This document shows, in pieces, positions 50,885 to 59,830 of a stretch of 64,000 bases of DNA. Both the position numbers and the translations under genes were made by a program. The stretch covers positions 1,714,001 to 1,778,000 of the forward strand of contig NC_017249.1 of the NCBI RefSeq assembly GCF_000284375.1, given 5' to 3'. Origin of the DNA: Bradyrhizobium japonicum USDA 6 (GTDB lineage Bacteria > Pseudomonadota > Alphaproteobacteria > Rhizobiales > Xanthobacteraceae). The notes beneath the pieces are model-generated. The model was not told the DNA's origin and did not search any database. It saw nothing but the letters and a program-made list of their open reading frames with translations. Within the stretch, counting starts at the first letter, position 1; each line of letters starts with the position of its first letter.

Positions 50885-52381
50885 ATGGCTGTGTCGCAGG
50901 CTATTCCGATCACGCGCCATCCGTTCGCCAACGGGTCCTACAAGCAGATGCTGATCGACGGGAAGTGGGTCGACGCTGCCTCAGGCAAGCGCTTCGAGAC
51001 CCACAACCCCGCCACCGGCGAATTGCTGGCGACGGTCGCCGAGGGTGACAAGGAAGACATCGACCGCGCGGTCGCCGCCGCTCGCCGTGCCTTCGAAGGC
51101 CCCTGGAGCAAAGTAAAGCCGTTCGAGCGGCAGAACCTGCTGCTTAAGCTCGCCGACCTCGTCGAGAAGAATTTCGACGAATTGTCGCAGCTCGACACGC
51201 TCGACATGGGCGCGCCGCTCAGCCGCACCCGCGCCTATCGCCTGCGCGCCGTGGGCATGCTGCGCTATTACGCCGGCCAGACCACCGCGATCCACGGCGA
51301 GACCATCGAGAACTCGCTGCCCGGCGAAATCTTCTCCTACACGCTGAAGGAGCCGATCGGCGTCGTCGGCGCCATCATTCCCTGGAACGGCCCGCTCACC
51401 GCGACGATCTGGAAGATCGGTCCGGCGATCGCGACCGGCTGCACCGTGGTGCTGAAGCCCGCCGAAGAGGCGCCGCTCACCTCGCTGCGTATCGCCGAGC
51501 TGGCGATGGAAGCCGGCATTCCGCCTGGCGTCGTCAACGTCGTGCCCGGTTATGGCGAGACCGCGGGCGCCGCGCTCGCTTCGCACCACGACGTCGACAA
51601 GGTCGCCTTCACCGGCTCGCACGTCACGGGTCAATCGATCATCCGCGCCTCCGCCGGCAACCTCAAGCGTGTCTCGCTCGAGCTCGGCGGCAAGTCGCCG
51701 GACATCGTGTTCGCGGATGCCGATCTCGATGCCGCAGTGCCGGGCGCCGCGATGGCGGTGTTCGCCAATTCGGGGCAGATCTGCAGCGCCGGCACGCGTC
51801 TGTTCGTCGAGCAGTCGGTCTACGAAGAGTTCGTCGGCCGCGTCGCCGAGTTCGGCAAGAAGCTGCAGGTCGGCAACGGCCTCGATCCCAACGTTCAGAT
51901 CGGCCCGCTCGTGTCCGAGGAACAACTCAAGCGCGTCACCGGCTATCTCGATATCGGCCAGAAGGAAGGCGCGCGTGCGCTCGCCGGCGGCGGCCGTGTC
52001 ACCGAAGGCGCGCTGTCGAAGGGCTTCTTCGTCTCGCCGACCGTGTTCGCGGGCGTGCAGGACAACATGCGCATCGCGCAGGAGGAGATTTTTGGTCCCG
52101 TCATCTCCGCGATCGCATTCAAGGACATGGACGAGCTGGTCAAGCGCGCCAACAACACCACGTTCGGCCTCGGCTCGGGCCTGTGGACGCGCGACGTCAG
52201 CAAGGCCCATGCGGTCGCGAAGAGCCTGCGCGCCGGTTCGGTGTGGGTGAACTGCTACCAGGCGATGGACCCAGCCGTGCCGTTCGGCGGCTACAAGATG
52301 AGCGGCTATGGCCGCGAATCCGGCAAGCAGCATGTCGAGGAATATCTCAACGTGAAGGCCGTCTGGATCAAGACGGCGTAG
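50885..52381 (+). CDS. NAD(P)-dependent aldehyde dehydrogenase
   Basis: 498 residues, normal length. Active-site Glu in LELGGKSPDI, catalytic Cys in ANSGQICSAGTRLF, and the cofactor region FTGSHVTGQSI, all as expected in the ALDH superfamily. It oxidises aldehydes to acids; the substrate class is undefined but the overall sequence resembles the betaine/phenylacetaldehyde-type broad group. The ATG at 50885 is 18 bases inside another ATG (50867) and follows GGGAG. Confidence 0.93.
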   Translation: MAVSQAIPITRHPFANGSYKQMLIDGKWVDAASGKRFETHNPATGELLATVAEGDKEDIDRAVAAARRAFEGPWSKVKPFERQNLLLKLADLVEKNFDELSQLDTLDMGAPLSRTRAYRLRAVGMLRYYAGQTTAIHGETIENSLPGEIFSYTLKEPIGVVGAIIPWNGPLTATIWKIGPAIATGCTVVLKPAEEAPLTSLRIAELAMEAGIPPGVVNVVPGYGETAGAALASHHDVDKVAFTGSHVTGQSIIRASAGNLKRVSLELGGKSPDIVFADADLDAAVPGAAMAVFANSGQICSAGTRLFVEQSVYEEFVGRVAEFGKKLQVGNGLDPNVQIGPLVSEEQLKRVTGYLDIGQKEGARALAGGGRVTEGALSKGFFVSPTVFAGVQDNMRIAQEEIFGPVISAIAFKDMDELVKRANNTTFGLGSGLWTRDVSKAHAVAKSLRAGSVWVNCYQAMDPAVPFGGYKMSGYGRESGKQHVEEYLNVKAVWIKTA

Positions 52382-52428
52382 GGCCTGCTCCCTCCGGCGT
52401 TCCGCGAGAGGGAATATCTGGTTTTAAT

Positions 52429-52457
52429 GGGGCGGCGCCTTTTCCAGGGGCCGCCCC
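52429..52457 (+). terminator. Hairpin after aldehyde dehydrogenase gene
   Basis: GGGGCGGC/GCCGCCCC arms (52429-52436 and 52450-52457) with a 13-nt loop containing TTTT. No T-run follows, so it is a weak terminator candidate. Confidence 0.4.
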
Positions 52458-52500
52458 TCGCTATATGATCCGCATCCTTTCATAGTCGTCTGAGGCCCAC

Positions 52501-53628
52501 ATGAAATTCGAGGCGTTGTTCAAACCGTTGCAGGTCGGTCCGTACAAGCTCGCGCATCGCGTCGCGTTGGCGCCGCTGACGCGCATGCGCGCCGAGCGCG
52601 AGAGCTTCTCGCCGCGGCCGCTCAACGCCGAATATTACAGCCAGCGCGCCACGCAAGGCGGCTTGATCATCGCTGAAGCGTCGCCCGTGCTCTCGCATGG
52701 CCGCGGCAACCCCGCGACGCCCGGCATCTATTCGGAGGCGCAGATCGCCGGCTGGCGCAAGGTGACGGATGCCGTGCACGCCAAGGGCGGCATCATCTTC
52801 CTTCAGCTCTGGCATGTCGGCCGCGTCTCGCATTCGTCCTTCCACGGCGGTGAGCTTCCGGTCTCGGCTTCGGCGATTGCGATCAAGGCCGAAGGCATGA
52901 AGGCCATGACCGCCGACGGCAAGATTTCTGATTACGAGACCCCGCGCGCGCTGGAGACCGACGAGGTCAAGGGCATCGTCGAGGCCTTCCGGCAGGGCGC
53001 CAAGAACGCGCTCGCCGCCGGTTTCGACGGCGTCGAGATCCACGGCGCCAACGGCTATCTGCTCGAGCAGTTTTTGCAGTCGCGCAGCAACCAGCGCACC
53101 GATCAGTATGGCGGTTCGATCGAGAACCGCGCGAGGTTGCTGCTGGAGGTCACGCAAGCGGCGATCGACGTCTGGGGTGCGAACCGTGTCGGCGTGCGGC
53201 TGTCGCCCCACGGCATCGCCAATGATTCCGGTGAGCCCGATCCGATGCCGCTTTACACGCACGTCGTGAAGGCGATCGACAAGCTCGGCCTTGCCTATCT
53301 TCACTTCATCGAGCCACGCTCCAGCGGCGCCGGCCGTGCCGACGTCCACTGGGAGAACGTGCCCTCCGCAATGGTGCTGTTCCGCCCGCTCTACAGCGGC
53401 GTGCTGATGACAGCCGGCGGTTTCACCGGCGAGACCGCGAATGCGGCGATCGCCGACGGCCACGCCGATATCATCGCCTTCGGCCGCATCTTCATCTCCA
53501 ACCCCGATTTGCCGCGCCGCCTTCGGCACGACTATCCGATCACGCCGTATAACCGCGCGACGTTCTACGGCGGCGAGGAGAAGGGGTATACGGATTACCC
53601 GGTGTATGACGAGCTCGCGACGGCGTAA
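52501..53628 (+). CDS. Old-yellow-enzyme family alkene reductase
   Basis: 375 residues. FMN enzyme with APLTRMRA near the start, substrate-binding HGANGYLLEQF (His and Asn pair plus Tyr) and SRSNQRTDQYGGSIENR, the family signature. NemA/OYE proteins reduce activated C=C bonds of enals, enones, maleimides or nitro esters with NADPH. It could act with the aldehyde dehydrogenase upstream, 119 bp away. Start is the ATG at 52501. Confidence 0.94.
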   Translation: MKFEALFKPLQVGPYKLAHRVALAPLTRMRAERESFSPRPLNAEYYSQRATQGGLIIAEASPVLSHGRGNPATPGIYSEAQIAGWRKVTDAVHAKGGIIFLQLWHVGRVSHSSFHGGELPVSASAIAIKAEGMKAMTADGKISDYETPRALETDEVKGIVEAFRQGAKNALAAGFDGVEIHGANGYLLEQFLQSRSNQRTDQYGGSIENRARLLLEVTQAAIDVWGANRVGVRLSPHGIANDSGEPDPMPLYTHVVKAIDKLGLAYLHFIEPRSSGAGRADVHWENVPSAMVLFRPLYSGVLMTAGGFTGETANAAIADGHADIIAFGRIFISNPDLPRRLRHDYPITPYNRATFYGGEEKGYTDYPVYDELATA

Positions 53629-53639
53629 GTCTCTCCGTC

Positions 53640-53706
53640 GTCATTCCGGGGCGACGCTCGGGACCGCGCGAAGCGCGGCCCGGGAGCGTCGAGCCCGGAA
53701 TGACGA
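53640..53706. repeat. GTCATTCCGGGG...CCCGGAATGAC palindrome
   Basis: Outer arms GTCATTCCGGG and CCCGGAATGAC, with an inner hairpin CCGCGC/GCGCGG. The most regular member of this dispersed family in the window. Confidence 0.85.
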
Positions 53707-53746
53707 TCGTGTATTGTCGTCTTCGCAATGACGACGGAGAGAGACC

Positions 53747-54253
53747 ATGGCCAAAGCCGCAGTCGCCGCAGGAACCGCCACCGGCCAATGCCTCTGCGGC
53801 AAGGTCACCTTCGAGATCGACGTCCCCGCGCGTTGGGCCTGGCATGATCATTCTGCCAGTAGCCGCCGCGCCCACGGCGCGGCCTATGCAACCTATGTCG
53901 GAAGCTGGAAGAAGCGCTTTCGCATCACCTCGGGGAAAACCGCGCTCGCCCGCTACGAGGACAAGGCGACCAAGACCGCGCGCAGCTTCTGCGCCCATTG
54001 CGGCACGCCGATTGCGTACGAGCGGCCGCGCGGACCGCACATGGTCAACATCCCCCGCGCACTGTTCAACGAGCGCACCGGCCGCCAGCCGCTCTATCAC
54101 ATCGCGATCGAGGAGCTTCAGGAATGGGCCTATACCGGCGAGCCGCTGGTGCCGCTGAAGGGCTTTCCCGGTGTGGTCTGGCAGCGCTCGAAAAAGAAGA
54201 AGCGCGCTAGCGGCGAAGACCCTTTCGAGCTCGGCCGCGAGGAGGTGCTTTAG
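53747..54253 (+). CDS. GFA-family protein lacking the central zinc cysteines
   Basis: 168 residues. The first pair CLCGKV (C15, C17) and last pair FCAHCG (C82, C85) are kept. The central HCHCxxC motif reads HDHSASSRRAHGAAY, so three cysteines are replaced. One zinc site can still form; the catalytic-type site cannot. The C-terminus has a Lys/Arg-rich insert. Possibly a non-enzymatic or altered member. Its end overlaps the convergent TfoX-like gene by 47 bp. Confidence 0.82.
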   Translation: MAKAAVAAGTATGQCLCGKVTFEIDVPARWAWHDHSASSRRAHGAAYATYVGSWKKRFRITSGKTALARYEDKATKTARSFCAHCGTPIAYERPRGPHMVNIPRALFNERTGRQPLYHIAIEELQEWAYTGEPLVPLKGFPGVVWQRSKKKKRASGEDPFELGREEVL

Positions 54254-54638
54254 CCTTGGCGGCGACCTTGGTCTTCGCCGCAACAGCCTTCCGCGGCGCC
54301 GCTTTGCGTCCCGCGGTATTCGCCGCCACGAAGTCGAGCCCGCGCTTGACCCATTTTTTCAGCTCGGCATCGCTCTGATAACCGTCCGGCGCGAGGCGCA
54401 CAAAGCCGGTCATGATGCGCCCGCGCATTTCCATGGGGCTGGTATGCGGCTCCTGCAGCATGCGTGCATGCGCGTCCGGGCCGACGCGGATCAGCATGCC
54501 GCCGCGCCCGCTTACGGTGCAGCACATGGTGTTGTTCACCATGAAGCAGAGGCCGCCCATCATCTTCTTTTCCGCGACGTCTCGCTGACCCGCCAGCAAT
54601 TTGCGCACCCGCGCCGCGGTGTTCTCGTCATAGGCCAT
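54207..54638 (-). CDS. TfoX N-terminal domain protein with basic tail
   Basis: 143 residues. The TfoX/Sxy N-terminal core is shown by VAEKKMMGGLCFMVNNTMCC and the end DAELKKWVKRGLDFVAAN. A C-terminal tail rich in Lys, Arg and Ala (KAAPRKAVAAKTKVAAKAKA) follows, suggesting contact with nucleic acid. The ATG at 54638 begins MAYDENTAARV. The full-length TfoX competence regulator has a second domain that is missing here. The gene overlaps the GFA gene tail to tail. Confidence 0.85.
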   Translation of the reverse strand: MAYDENTAARVRKLLAGQRDVAEKKMMGGLCFMVNNTMCCTVSGRGGMLIRVGPDAHARMLQEPHTSPMEMRGRIMTGFVRLAPDGYQSDAELKKWVKRGLDFVAANTAGRKAAPRKAVAAKTKVAAKAKAPPRGRARKGLRR

Positions 54639-54788
54639 CGCGTCTCCCCGTGCAGGTTTACGCCGGAGCATGTTCCCAGCTCGCCCGCGCCGACGCAAGT
54701 CTGCCATGACGGCGCTTCCTTGCGTGCCTCGGCCAAGTTCGGCCATCATGCCTCATCTTGCGGCAGCGCCCGCGGGTCTGGAGGACAC

Positions 54789-56450
54789 ATGAAGAACAAG
54801 ATTACCGGCCGCTCCGCTTTTCTCGCGCTGCTCAAGGACGAGGGCATCACCCATCTGTTCGGCAACCCCGGCACCACCGAGCTGCCGATCATGCATGCGC
54901 TGAAGGACCATCCTGATCTCACCTATGTGATGGCAATGCAGGAGAGCCTGGTGGTCGCGATCGCGGATGGCTACAGCCGCGCCTCCGGCAAGCTCGTCGC
55001 CTGCAACGTTCATGTCGCGCCGGGGCTCGGCAACGCGATGGGCTCGCTCTACAACGCCCAGTTCACGGGCACGCCGATGATCCTGACCGCCGGCCAGCAG
55101 GAGCAGGGCCACGGCCTGATGGAGCCGGTGCTTTATGGCCCGCTGGTGCGGATGGCCGAGCCGCTGGTGAAATGGGCGGTCGAGGTGACGCGGCTGGAAG
55201 ATCTGCCGCGCATCGTCCGCCGCGCCGCCAAGGTCGCGATGACGCCGCCGACCGGGCCGGTGTTCATCTCGCTGCCGGGCGACATCCTCAACAGCGAGGC
55301 CGGCATCGATCTCGGCCGCTCCACCCGCATCGATGCCCGCGTAAAGCCGTCGGACGAGGCGCTGAAGGCGTTTGCCGCGCGGCTGCTCAAGGCCGAACGT
55401 CCCGTCATCGTCACCATGGACGAGGTGGTCAAGAGCGATGCACTGAAGGAGGCCGCCGAACTCGCCGAGCTTTTGGGCGGGGCCGCCTATCAGTCCTCGA
55501 CGCCCTATGGCTCGCATTTCCTCTCGGAAAGCCCGAGCTTCGTCGGCACGCTGGCGCGCGTGCAGAAGGCCGCGCGCGACACGCTTGCGCCCTACGATCT
55601 GCTGATCGCGCTTGGCGGCGATCCCCTGCGGATGTCGGTCTATAGCGAGGTCGATGCGCTGCCTGATGGACTCGGCATCGTCCAGATCGGCCTTGTCGAT
55701 TGGGAGATCGCCAAGAACTACGGGGCTGAAATCGCGCTCAAGGCGGATCTGAAGGAAACGCTGCGGGCGCTGATCCCGGTGCTGAAGGAGATGGGCGGCG
55801 CTGCGCTGGCAAGCCGTGCAAAGCAGCGCCTCGCCGAGCTCGCTCCGAAGAACTGGACCGCGCGGCGCGCCGCGCTGGTCGAGCAGATCGGCAGGAGCGC
55901 CGGCCGCAGCCCGATCGATCCGGATTTCCTGGTGCTGCAAATGGTCGAGGCCATGCCCGATCATGCGATCCTCGTCGACGAAGGGCTCACCTCGAGCCGC
56001 CAGGTCACGGCGTTGCGTCCGCACCGCGACCGCTATGGCTATCACGGCCTCGCCTCCGGTGGCATCGGCTGGGGCCTGCCGGCCTCCGTCGGCGCCAGCA
56101 TCGCCAATCCGGATCGGCCCGTGGTGTGCTTCTCCGGTGACGGCAGCGCGATGTATTCGATCCAGTCGCTGTGGACGGCGGCGCATCACAAGCTGCCGCT
56201 CAACGTCGTGATCGCCAACAATGGCGGCTACCGCATCATCAAGCAGCGCCTGCTCGCCTTCCATGGCGACGACAATTACGTCGGCATGGATTTCGTCGAT
56301 CCGCCGGTGGATTTCGCAGGGATTGCGACGGCGCTCGGCTGCGAGGCGATCAAGGTGAGTGATCCCCGTGAGCTGAAGGCGACGTTGTCGTCGGCGTTCA
56401 ACCGCCCCGGAACGAAGCTGATCGAGGTGATGGTGGACGGGAAGGTGTAG
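54789..56450 (+). CDS. Thiamine-diphosphate enzyme, benzoylformate decarboxylase-like
   Basis: 553 residues. N-terminal Pyr domain FGNPGTTELPIMHA and AMQESLVVAIADGY (the catalytic Glu), NVHVAPGLGNAMG with the His seen in benzoylformate decarboxylase, central domain, and the ThDP-binding GDGSAMYSIQ...NNGGY. The Ser after PG in benzoylformate decarboxylase is Thr here. It likely decarboxylates a 2-oxo acid or joins two carbonyl compounds; acetolactate synthase-like use is possible. GGAGG stands upstream of the ATG at 54789. Confidence 0.87.
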   Translation: MKNKITGRSAFLALLKDEGITHLFGNPGTTELPIMHALKDHPDLTYVMAMQESLVVAIADGYSRASGKLVACNVHVAPGLGNAMGSLYNAQFTGTPMILTAGQQEQGHGLMEPVLYGPLVRMAEPLVKWAVEVTRLEDLPRIVRRAAKVAMTPPTGPVFISLPGDILNSEAGIDLGRSTRIDARVKPSDEALKAFAARLLKAERPVIVTMDEVVKSDALKEAAELAELLGGAAYQSSTPYGSHFLSESPSFVGTLARVQKAARDTLAPYDLLIALGGDPLRMSVYSEVDALPDGLGIVQIGLVDWEIAKNYGAEIALKADLKETLRALIPVLKEMGGAALASRAKQRLAELAPKNWTARRAALVEQIGRSAGRSPIDPDFLVLQMVEAMPDHAILVDEGLTSSRQVTALRPHRDRYGYHGLASGGIGWGLPASVGASIANPDRPVVCFSGDGSAMYSIQSLWTAAHHKLPLNVVIANNGGYRIIKQRLLAFHGDDNYVGMDFVDPPVDFAGIATALGCEAIKVSDPRELKATLSSAFNRPGTKLIEVMVDGKV

Positions 56451-56486
56451 GGGGCAGCTATCGTGCTGGTATTCGCCGCGTTCTCA

Positions 56487-56661
56487 CTGTCATCACCCGC
56501 GAAAGCGGGTGATCCAGTATTCCAGAGGCGGCAGTAATAGAGTCGAGAGGCCGCGGCGTACTGGATGCCCCGGTCCCGGCTCCGCCAAGGCTACGCCGGG
56601 GCCACAAGGATGCTCGGCCGCCGAAGCCTTTTGGCGAAGGCGGCAAGCCGGGGCATGACAG
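56487..56661. repeat. Long composite intergenic repeat
   Basis: Begins with hairpin TGTCATCACCCGC/GCGGGTGAT and ends GCCGGGGCATGACAG. Between these are CCAGTATTCCAGAG, GTACTGGATGCCCCGG and an inner TACGCCGGGGCC. A large dispersed repeat of the Bradyrhizobium kind, between convergent genes. Confidence 0.7.
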
Positions 56662-56680
56662 CGCACCTAAGGTAAGCAGC

Positions 56681-58060
56681 CTACCCCTTCTTCCCCACCC
56701 GATATCCCGCGGCCGGATGCGGCGCGTCGAGCCTTGCGCGGCCGTCGCCGAACAGCTTCTCCCGCAATGTGCCCTTTGCATATTCCGGCTTGTAGCGGCC
56801 GCGCTTGGTCAGTTCCGGCACCAGCATGTCGGCGATATCCTCGAAATCGCCGGGCGAGATCGCAAAGGCGACGTTGAGGCCGTCGACGTCAGTCTTCTCG
56901 AACCAATCCTCGATCTTGTCGGCGACGCTCTCGGGCGTGCCGACCACGACCGGGCCGGCGCCACCGATGCCGACATGCTCGATGACGTCACGCACGGTCC
57001 AGACGCGGTCGGGGTCGCCGCGGGTGACGTTGTCGAGCGCGCTGCGGCCGGCATCGTTCTGGACGTGACGCACCTGCTGGTCGAGCTCGTAGCCGGAGAA
57101 GTCGATGCCGGTTCATCCCGACATCAGGGCCAGCGCGCCCTCCGGACTGATATGCGACCGGTAGTCGGCATATTTGGCCGCCGCTTCGGCTTCCGTGTTG
57201 CCGAGGATGATCGTCATCATGTTGAACATCAGGATCTCCGCCGGGTTGCGGCCGAGCGCGGCGGCTTCCTGGCGGATTGCCGAGACGCGCGGCCCGATGA
57301 TCTTGGCCGACGGTCCCGACATGAACACGCATTCGGCATGCTTCGCCGCGAACTGCCGGCCGCGCGGCGAGGTGCCGGCCTGGTACAGCACGGGCGTCCG
57401 CTGCGGCGACGGCTCGCTGAGGTGGATGGTGTTGTTGATGCGGTAATTCGCGCCCTCATGATTGACGCGATGGACCTTTGTGGGATCGGTGAAGATGCCG
57501 CGCGCCCGGTCGCGCAGCACGGCGTTGTCCTCCCAGCTGCCTTCCCAGAGCTTGTAGACGACCTCCATATATTCGTCGGCGATGTCGTAGCGATCGTCGT
57601 GCCCGGTCTGCTTGTCCTTGCCGGCCCCGCGCGCGGCGCTGTCGAGATAGCCGGTGACGACGTTCCAGCCGATCCGTCCCTCGGTGAGGTGGTCGAGCGT
57701 CGACATCCGCCGCGCGAACGGGTAGGGCGGCTCGAAGGACAGATTGCTGGTGACGCCGAAGCCGAGATTCTGCGTCACCGCCGCCATCGCCGAGAGCAGC
57801 AGCAGCGGCTCGTTCGACGGCGTCTGCGCTGCATTGCGCAAGGCCGCGTCAGGGCTGTTGCCATAGACGTCGTAGACCCCGAGCACGTCGGCCAGGAACA
57901 ACCCGTCGAAACGGCCGCGTTCCAGCGTCCTGGCGAGATCAATCCAGTAGGGCAGGCGGTTGTATTCGGCGGTGCGATCGCGCGGATGGGTCCACAGCCC
58001 GGGTGATTGATGCGCGACGCAATTCATCGCAAAGGCGTTGAGCCTGATCTGCTTGGCCAT
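56681..58060 (-). pseudogene. NtaA/SnaA/DszA-type flavin monooxygenase interrupted by one TGA
   Basis: Read through the stop, the product has about 459 residues, the family length. The N-terminal part (to 57116) has IRLNAFAMNCVAHQSPGLWT, LFLADVLGVYD, LTEGRIGWNVVTGYLDSAAR and TPVLYQAGTSPRG, the nitrilotriacetate/dibenzothiophene-type luciferase-fold monooxygenases. TGA at 57113-57115 falls where relatives have Trp (SG-stop-TGIDFSGYE). The same frame continues to TAG at 56681 with VVGTPESVADKIEDWFE intact. A single TGG to TGA change explains it. The 316-residue front part could still be made but lacks the end of the barrel. Confidence 0.85.
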
Positions 58061-58119
58061 GATGATCCCCCGGCGCCCTGTACCAAGCGCTCTTCGAATG
58101 ATAGACGTGCGCCTCAACT

Positions 58120-58135
58120 TGGCGAAGTTCTTGCA
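58120..58135 (+). promoter_or_regulatory. Candidate sigma-54 promoter
   Basis: TGGC-N7-TTGCA (TGGCGAAGTTCTTGCA) fits the -24/-12 pattern. It lies 210 bp upstream of the M20 peptidase. Variants of TTGGCAAG occur three more times before the gene. Confidence 0.35.
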
Positions 58136-58345
58136 TATAATTGGCCCTTGGCAAGGGGCAAGAATAGAAAGGCTTGCGCTTGGCAAGGCCAAAATCAGCG
58201 GCGCTCCCGCTCTTGGCAAGCCAATCTCAAGAGAGCAAGAACGAAATCGCAAGAGAACTACAAGAACTGTCCAAGTCCCCGCCACTTTCGAAGGGCTACC
58301 TGTCTCGGGTAAGGTCCTTCGTCCCAACGCCCCGAAAAACCAGCC

Positions 58346-59731
58346 ATGACCAGAGCCGACGCCATCGCCCGCGCCCGTGACGATTTCAAATCCGGTGCGT
58401 TCCTCACCGAGCTCGACCGCCGCGTGGCCTTCAAGACCGAAAGCCAGAACCCGTCGCGCGGCGCCGAGCTGCGCGGCTATCTGGAACAGGAGATGATGCC
58501 CTCCTTTGCCGCGCTCGACTTTACCAGCCGCATCGTCGAATCCCCGAGCGGCAAGGCGCCGTTCCTGTTCGCCGAGCATCACGAGAGCGCGTCAGCGCCG
58601 ACGGTGCTGATCTACGGCCATGGTGACGTCGTCGACGGCATGGAGGGGGAGTGGCGCGACGGCCGCGATCCCTGGCGCACGACGGTTGCGGGCACGCGGC
58701 TCTACGGCCGTGGTACCGCCGACAACAAGGGCCAGCACAGCATCAACATGGCGGCACTCCGCGCGGTGCGCGAAGCCCGCGGCGGCAAGCTCGGCTTCAA
58801 TGCAAAATTCATCGTCGAAATGGGCGAGGAGATCGGCTCGCCCGATCTCGGCAAGGTCTGCGATCTCAACCGCGATGCGCTCAAGGCCGATCTGTTCATG
58901 GCCTCAGACGGACCGCGCCTGTCGGCCGACCGGCCGACCTTGTTCCTGGGCTGCCGTGGCGGCATCCGCATTCATCTCGACGTCAATCTGCGCGATGGCG
59001 GCCATCATTCCGGCAATTGGGGCGGCGTGCTCGCCAACCCCGCGACCATTCTCGTCAACGCGATCTCGACGCTGGTCGACGGCCATGGCCGGCTTCAGCT
59101 CGACGCGCTGAAGCCGCCGCGGCTCACCAACCAGATCCGCAGCTATCTCGCCGACGTGCAGGTGGTGCCGACCGAGGACGAGCCGGCGCTCGCGGAGAAC
59201 TGGGGCGAGGAAGGGCTGTCGGCCGCCGAGCGGCTTTATGCCTGGAACACGCTCGAAGTGCTGGCGATGTCGTCTGGCAATATCGAGAAGCCGGCCAACG
59301 CCATTCCCGGCCACGCCAATGCCGTGCTGCAACTGCGTTTCGTGGTCGGCACCAAGGTCGACGGCCTGATCGATGCCGTCCGCGCGCATCTGGTGCAAAA
59401 GGGCTTTCCGATGGTCGAGGTGCGGGCCGCCCAGAGCTTCGCGGCATCGCGCACCGATTTCGACAGCCCCTGGATCACATGGGCGGCGGATTCGGTGAAG
59501 GAGACGACCGGCAAGGCGCCGGCCGTTTTGCCGAATTTCGGCGGCTCGTTGCCCAACGACGTGTTTTCCGAGATCCTGGGCCTGCCGACGATCTGGGTCC
59601 CGCACTCCTATCCTGGCTGCTCCCAGCATGCGCCCAATGAGCACATCCTGCTGCCATTGACCGAAGAGGCCTTGACGGTGATGGCCGGGCTGTTCTGGGA
59701 TCTCGGGGAATTGCCCAAGCCATTAAGCTGA
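58346..59731 (+). CDS. M20-family metallopeptidase/deacylase
   Basis: 461 residues. Metal site: YGHGDVVDG (His and Asp), YGRGTADNKGQH (bridging Asp), EMGEEIGSP (Glu pair) and a late His in VPHSYPGCSQHAP. The M20 family includes dipeptidases, acetylornithine deacetylases and carboxypeptidases; this length fits the dipeptidase-like M20 members. It is located just upstream of an amino-acid ABC transporter, so peptide use is plausible. The ATG at 58346 follows ACCAGCC, without a clear ribosome site. Confidence 0.88.
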   Translation: MTRADAIARARDDFKSGAFLTELDRRVAFKTESQNPSRGAELRGYLEQEMMPSFAALDFTSRIVESPSGKAPFLFAEHHESASAPTVLIYGHGDVVDGMEGEWRDGRDPWRTTVAGTRLYGRGTADNKGQHSINMAALRAVREARGGKLGFNAKFIVEMGEEIGSPDLGKVCDLNRDALKADLFMASDGPRLSADRPTLFLGCRGGIRIHLDVNLRDGGHHSGNWGGVLANPATILVNAISTLVDGHGRLQLDALKPPRLTNQIRSYLADVQVVPTEDEPALAENWGEEGLSAAERLYAWNTLEVLAMSSGNIEKPANAIPGHANAVLQLRFVVGTKVDGLIDAVRAHLVQKGFPMVEVRAAQSFAASRTDFDSPWITWAADSVKETTGKAPAVLPNFGGSLPNDVFSEILGLPTIWVPHSYPGCSQHAPNEHILLPLTEEALTVMAGLFWDLGELPKPLS

Positions 59732-59830
59732 GCCATTAACCTGAGCCGCAATCCAGCCGAAAGTCACATTCTAATCCGGCCTGATTTGTGCTTGCATCCG
59801 GCCGCATCATCCTGAAAGGGGAACAAAAAA

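Noticed and set aside
57113..57115. TGA as a possible selenocysteine codon
   Set aside because: The family has Trp here, not a redox Cys, and no downstream SECIS-like hairpin was seen. A mutation is the simpler reading.
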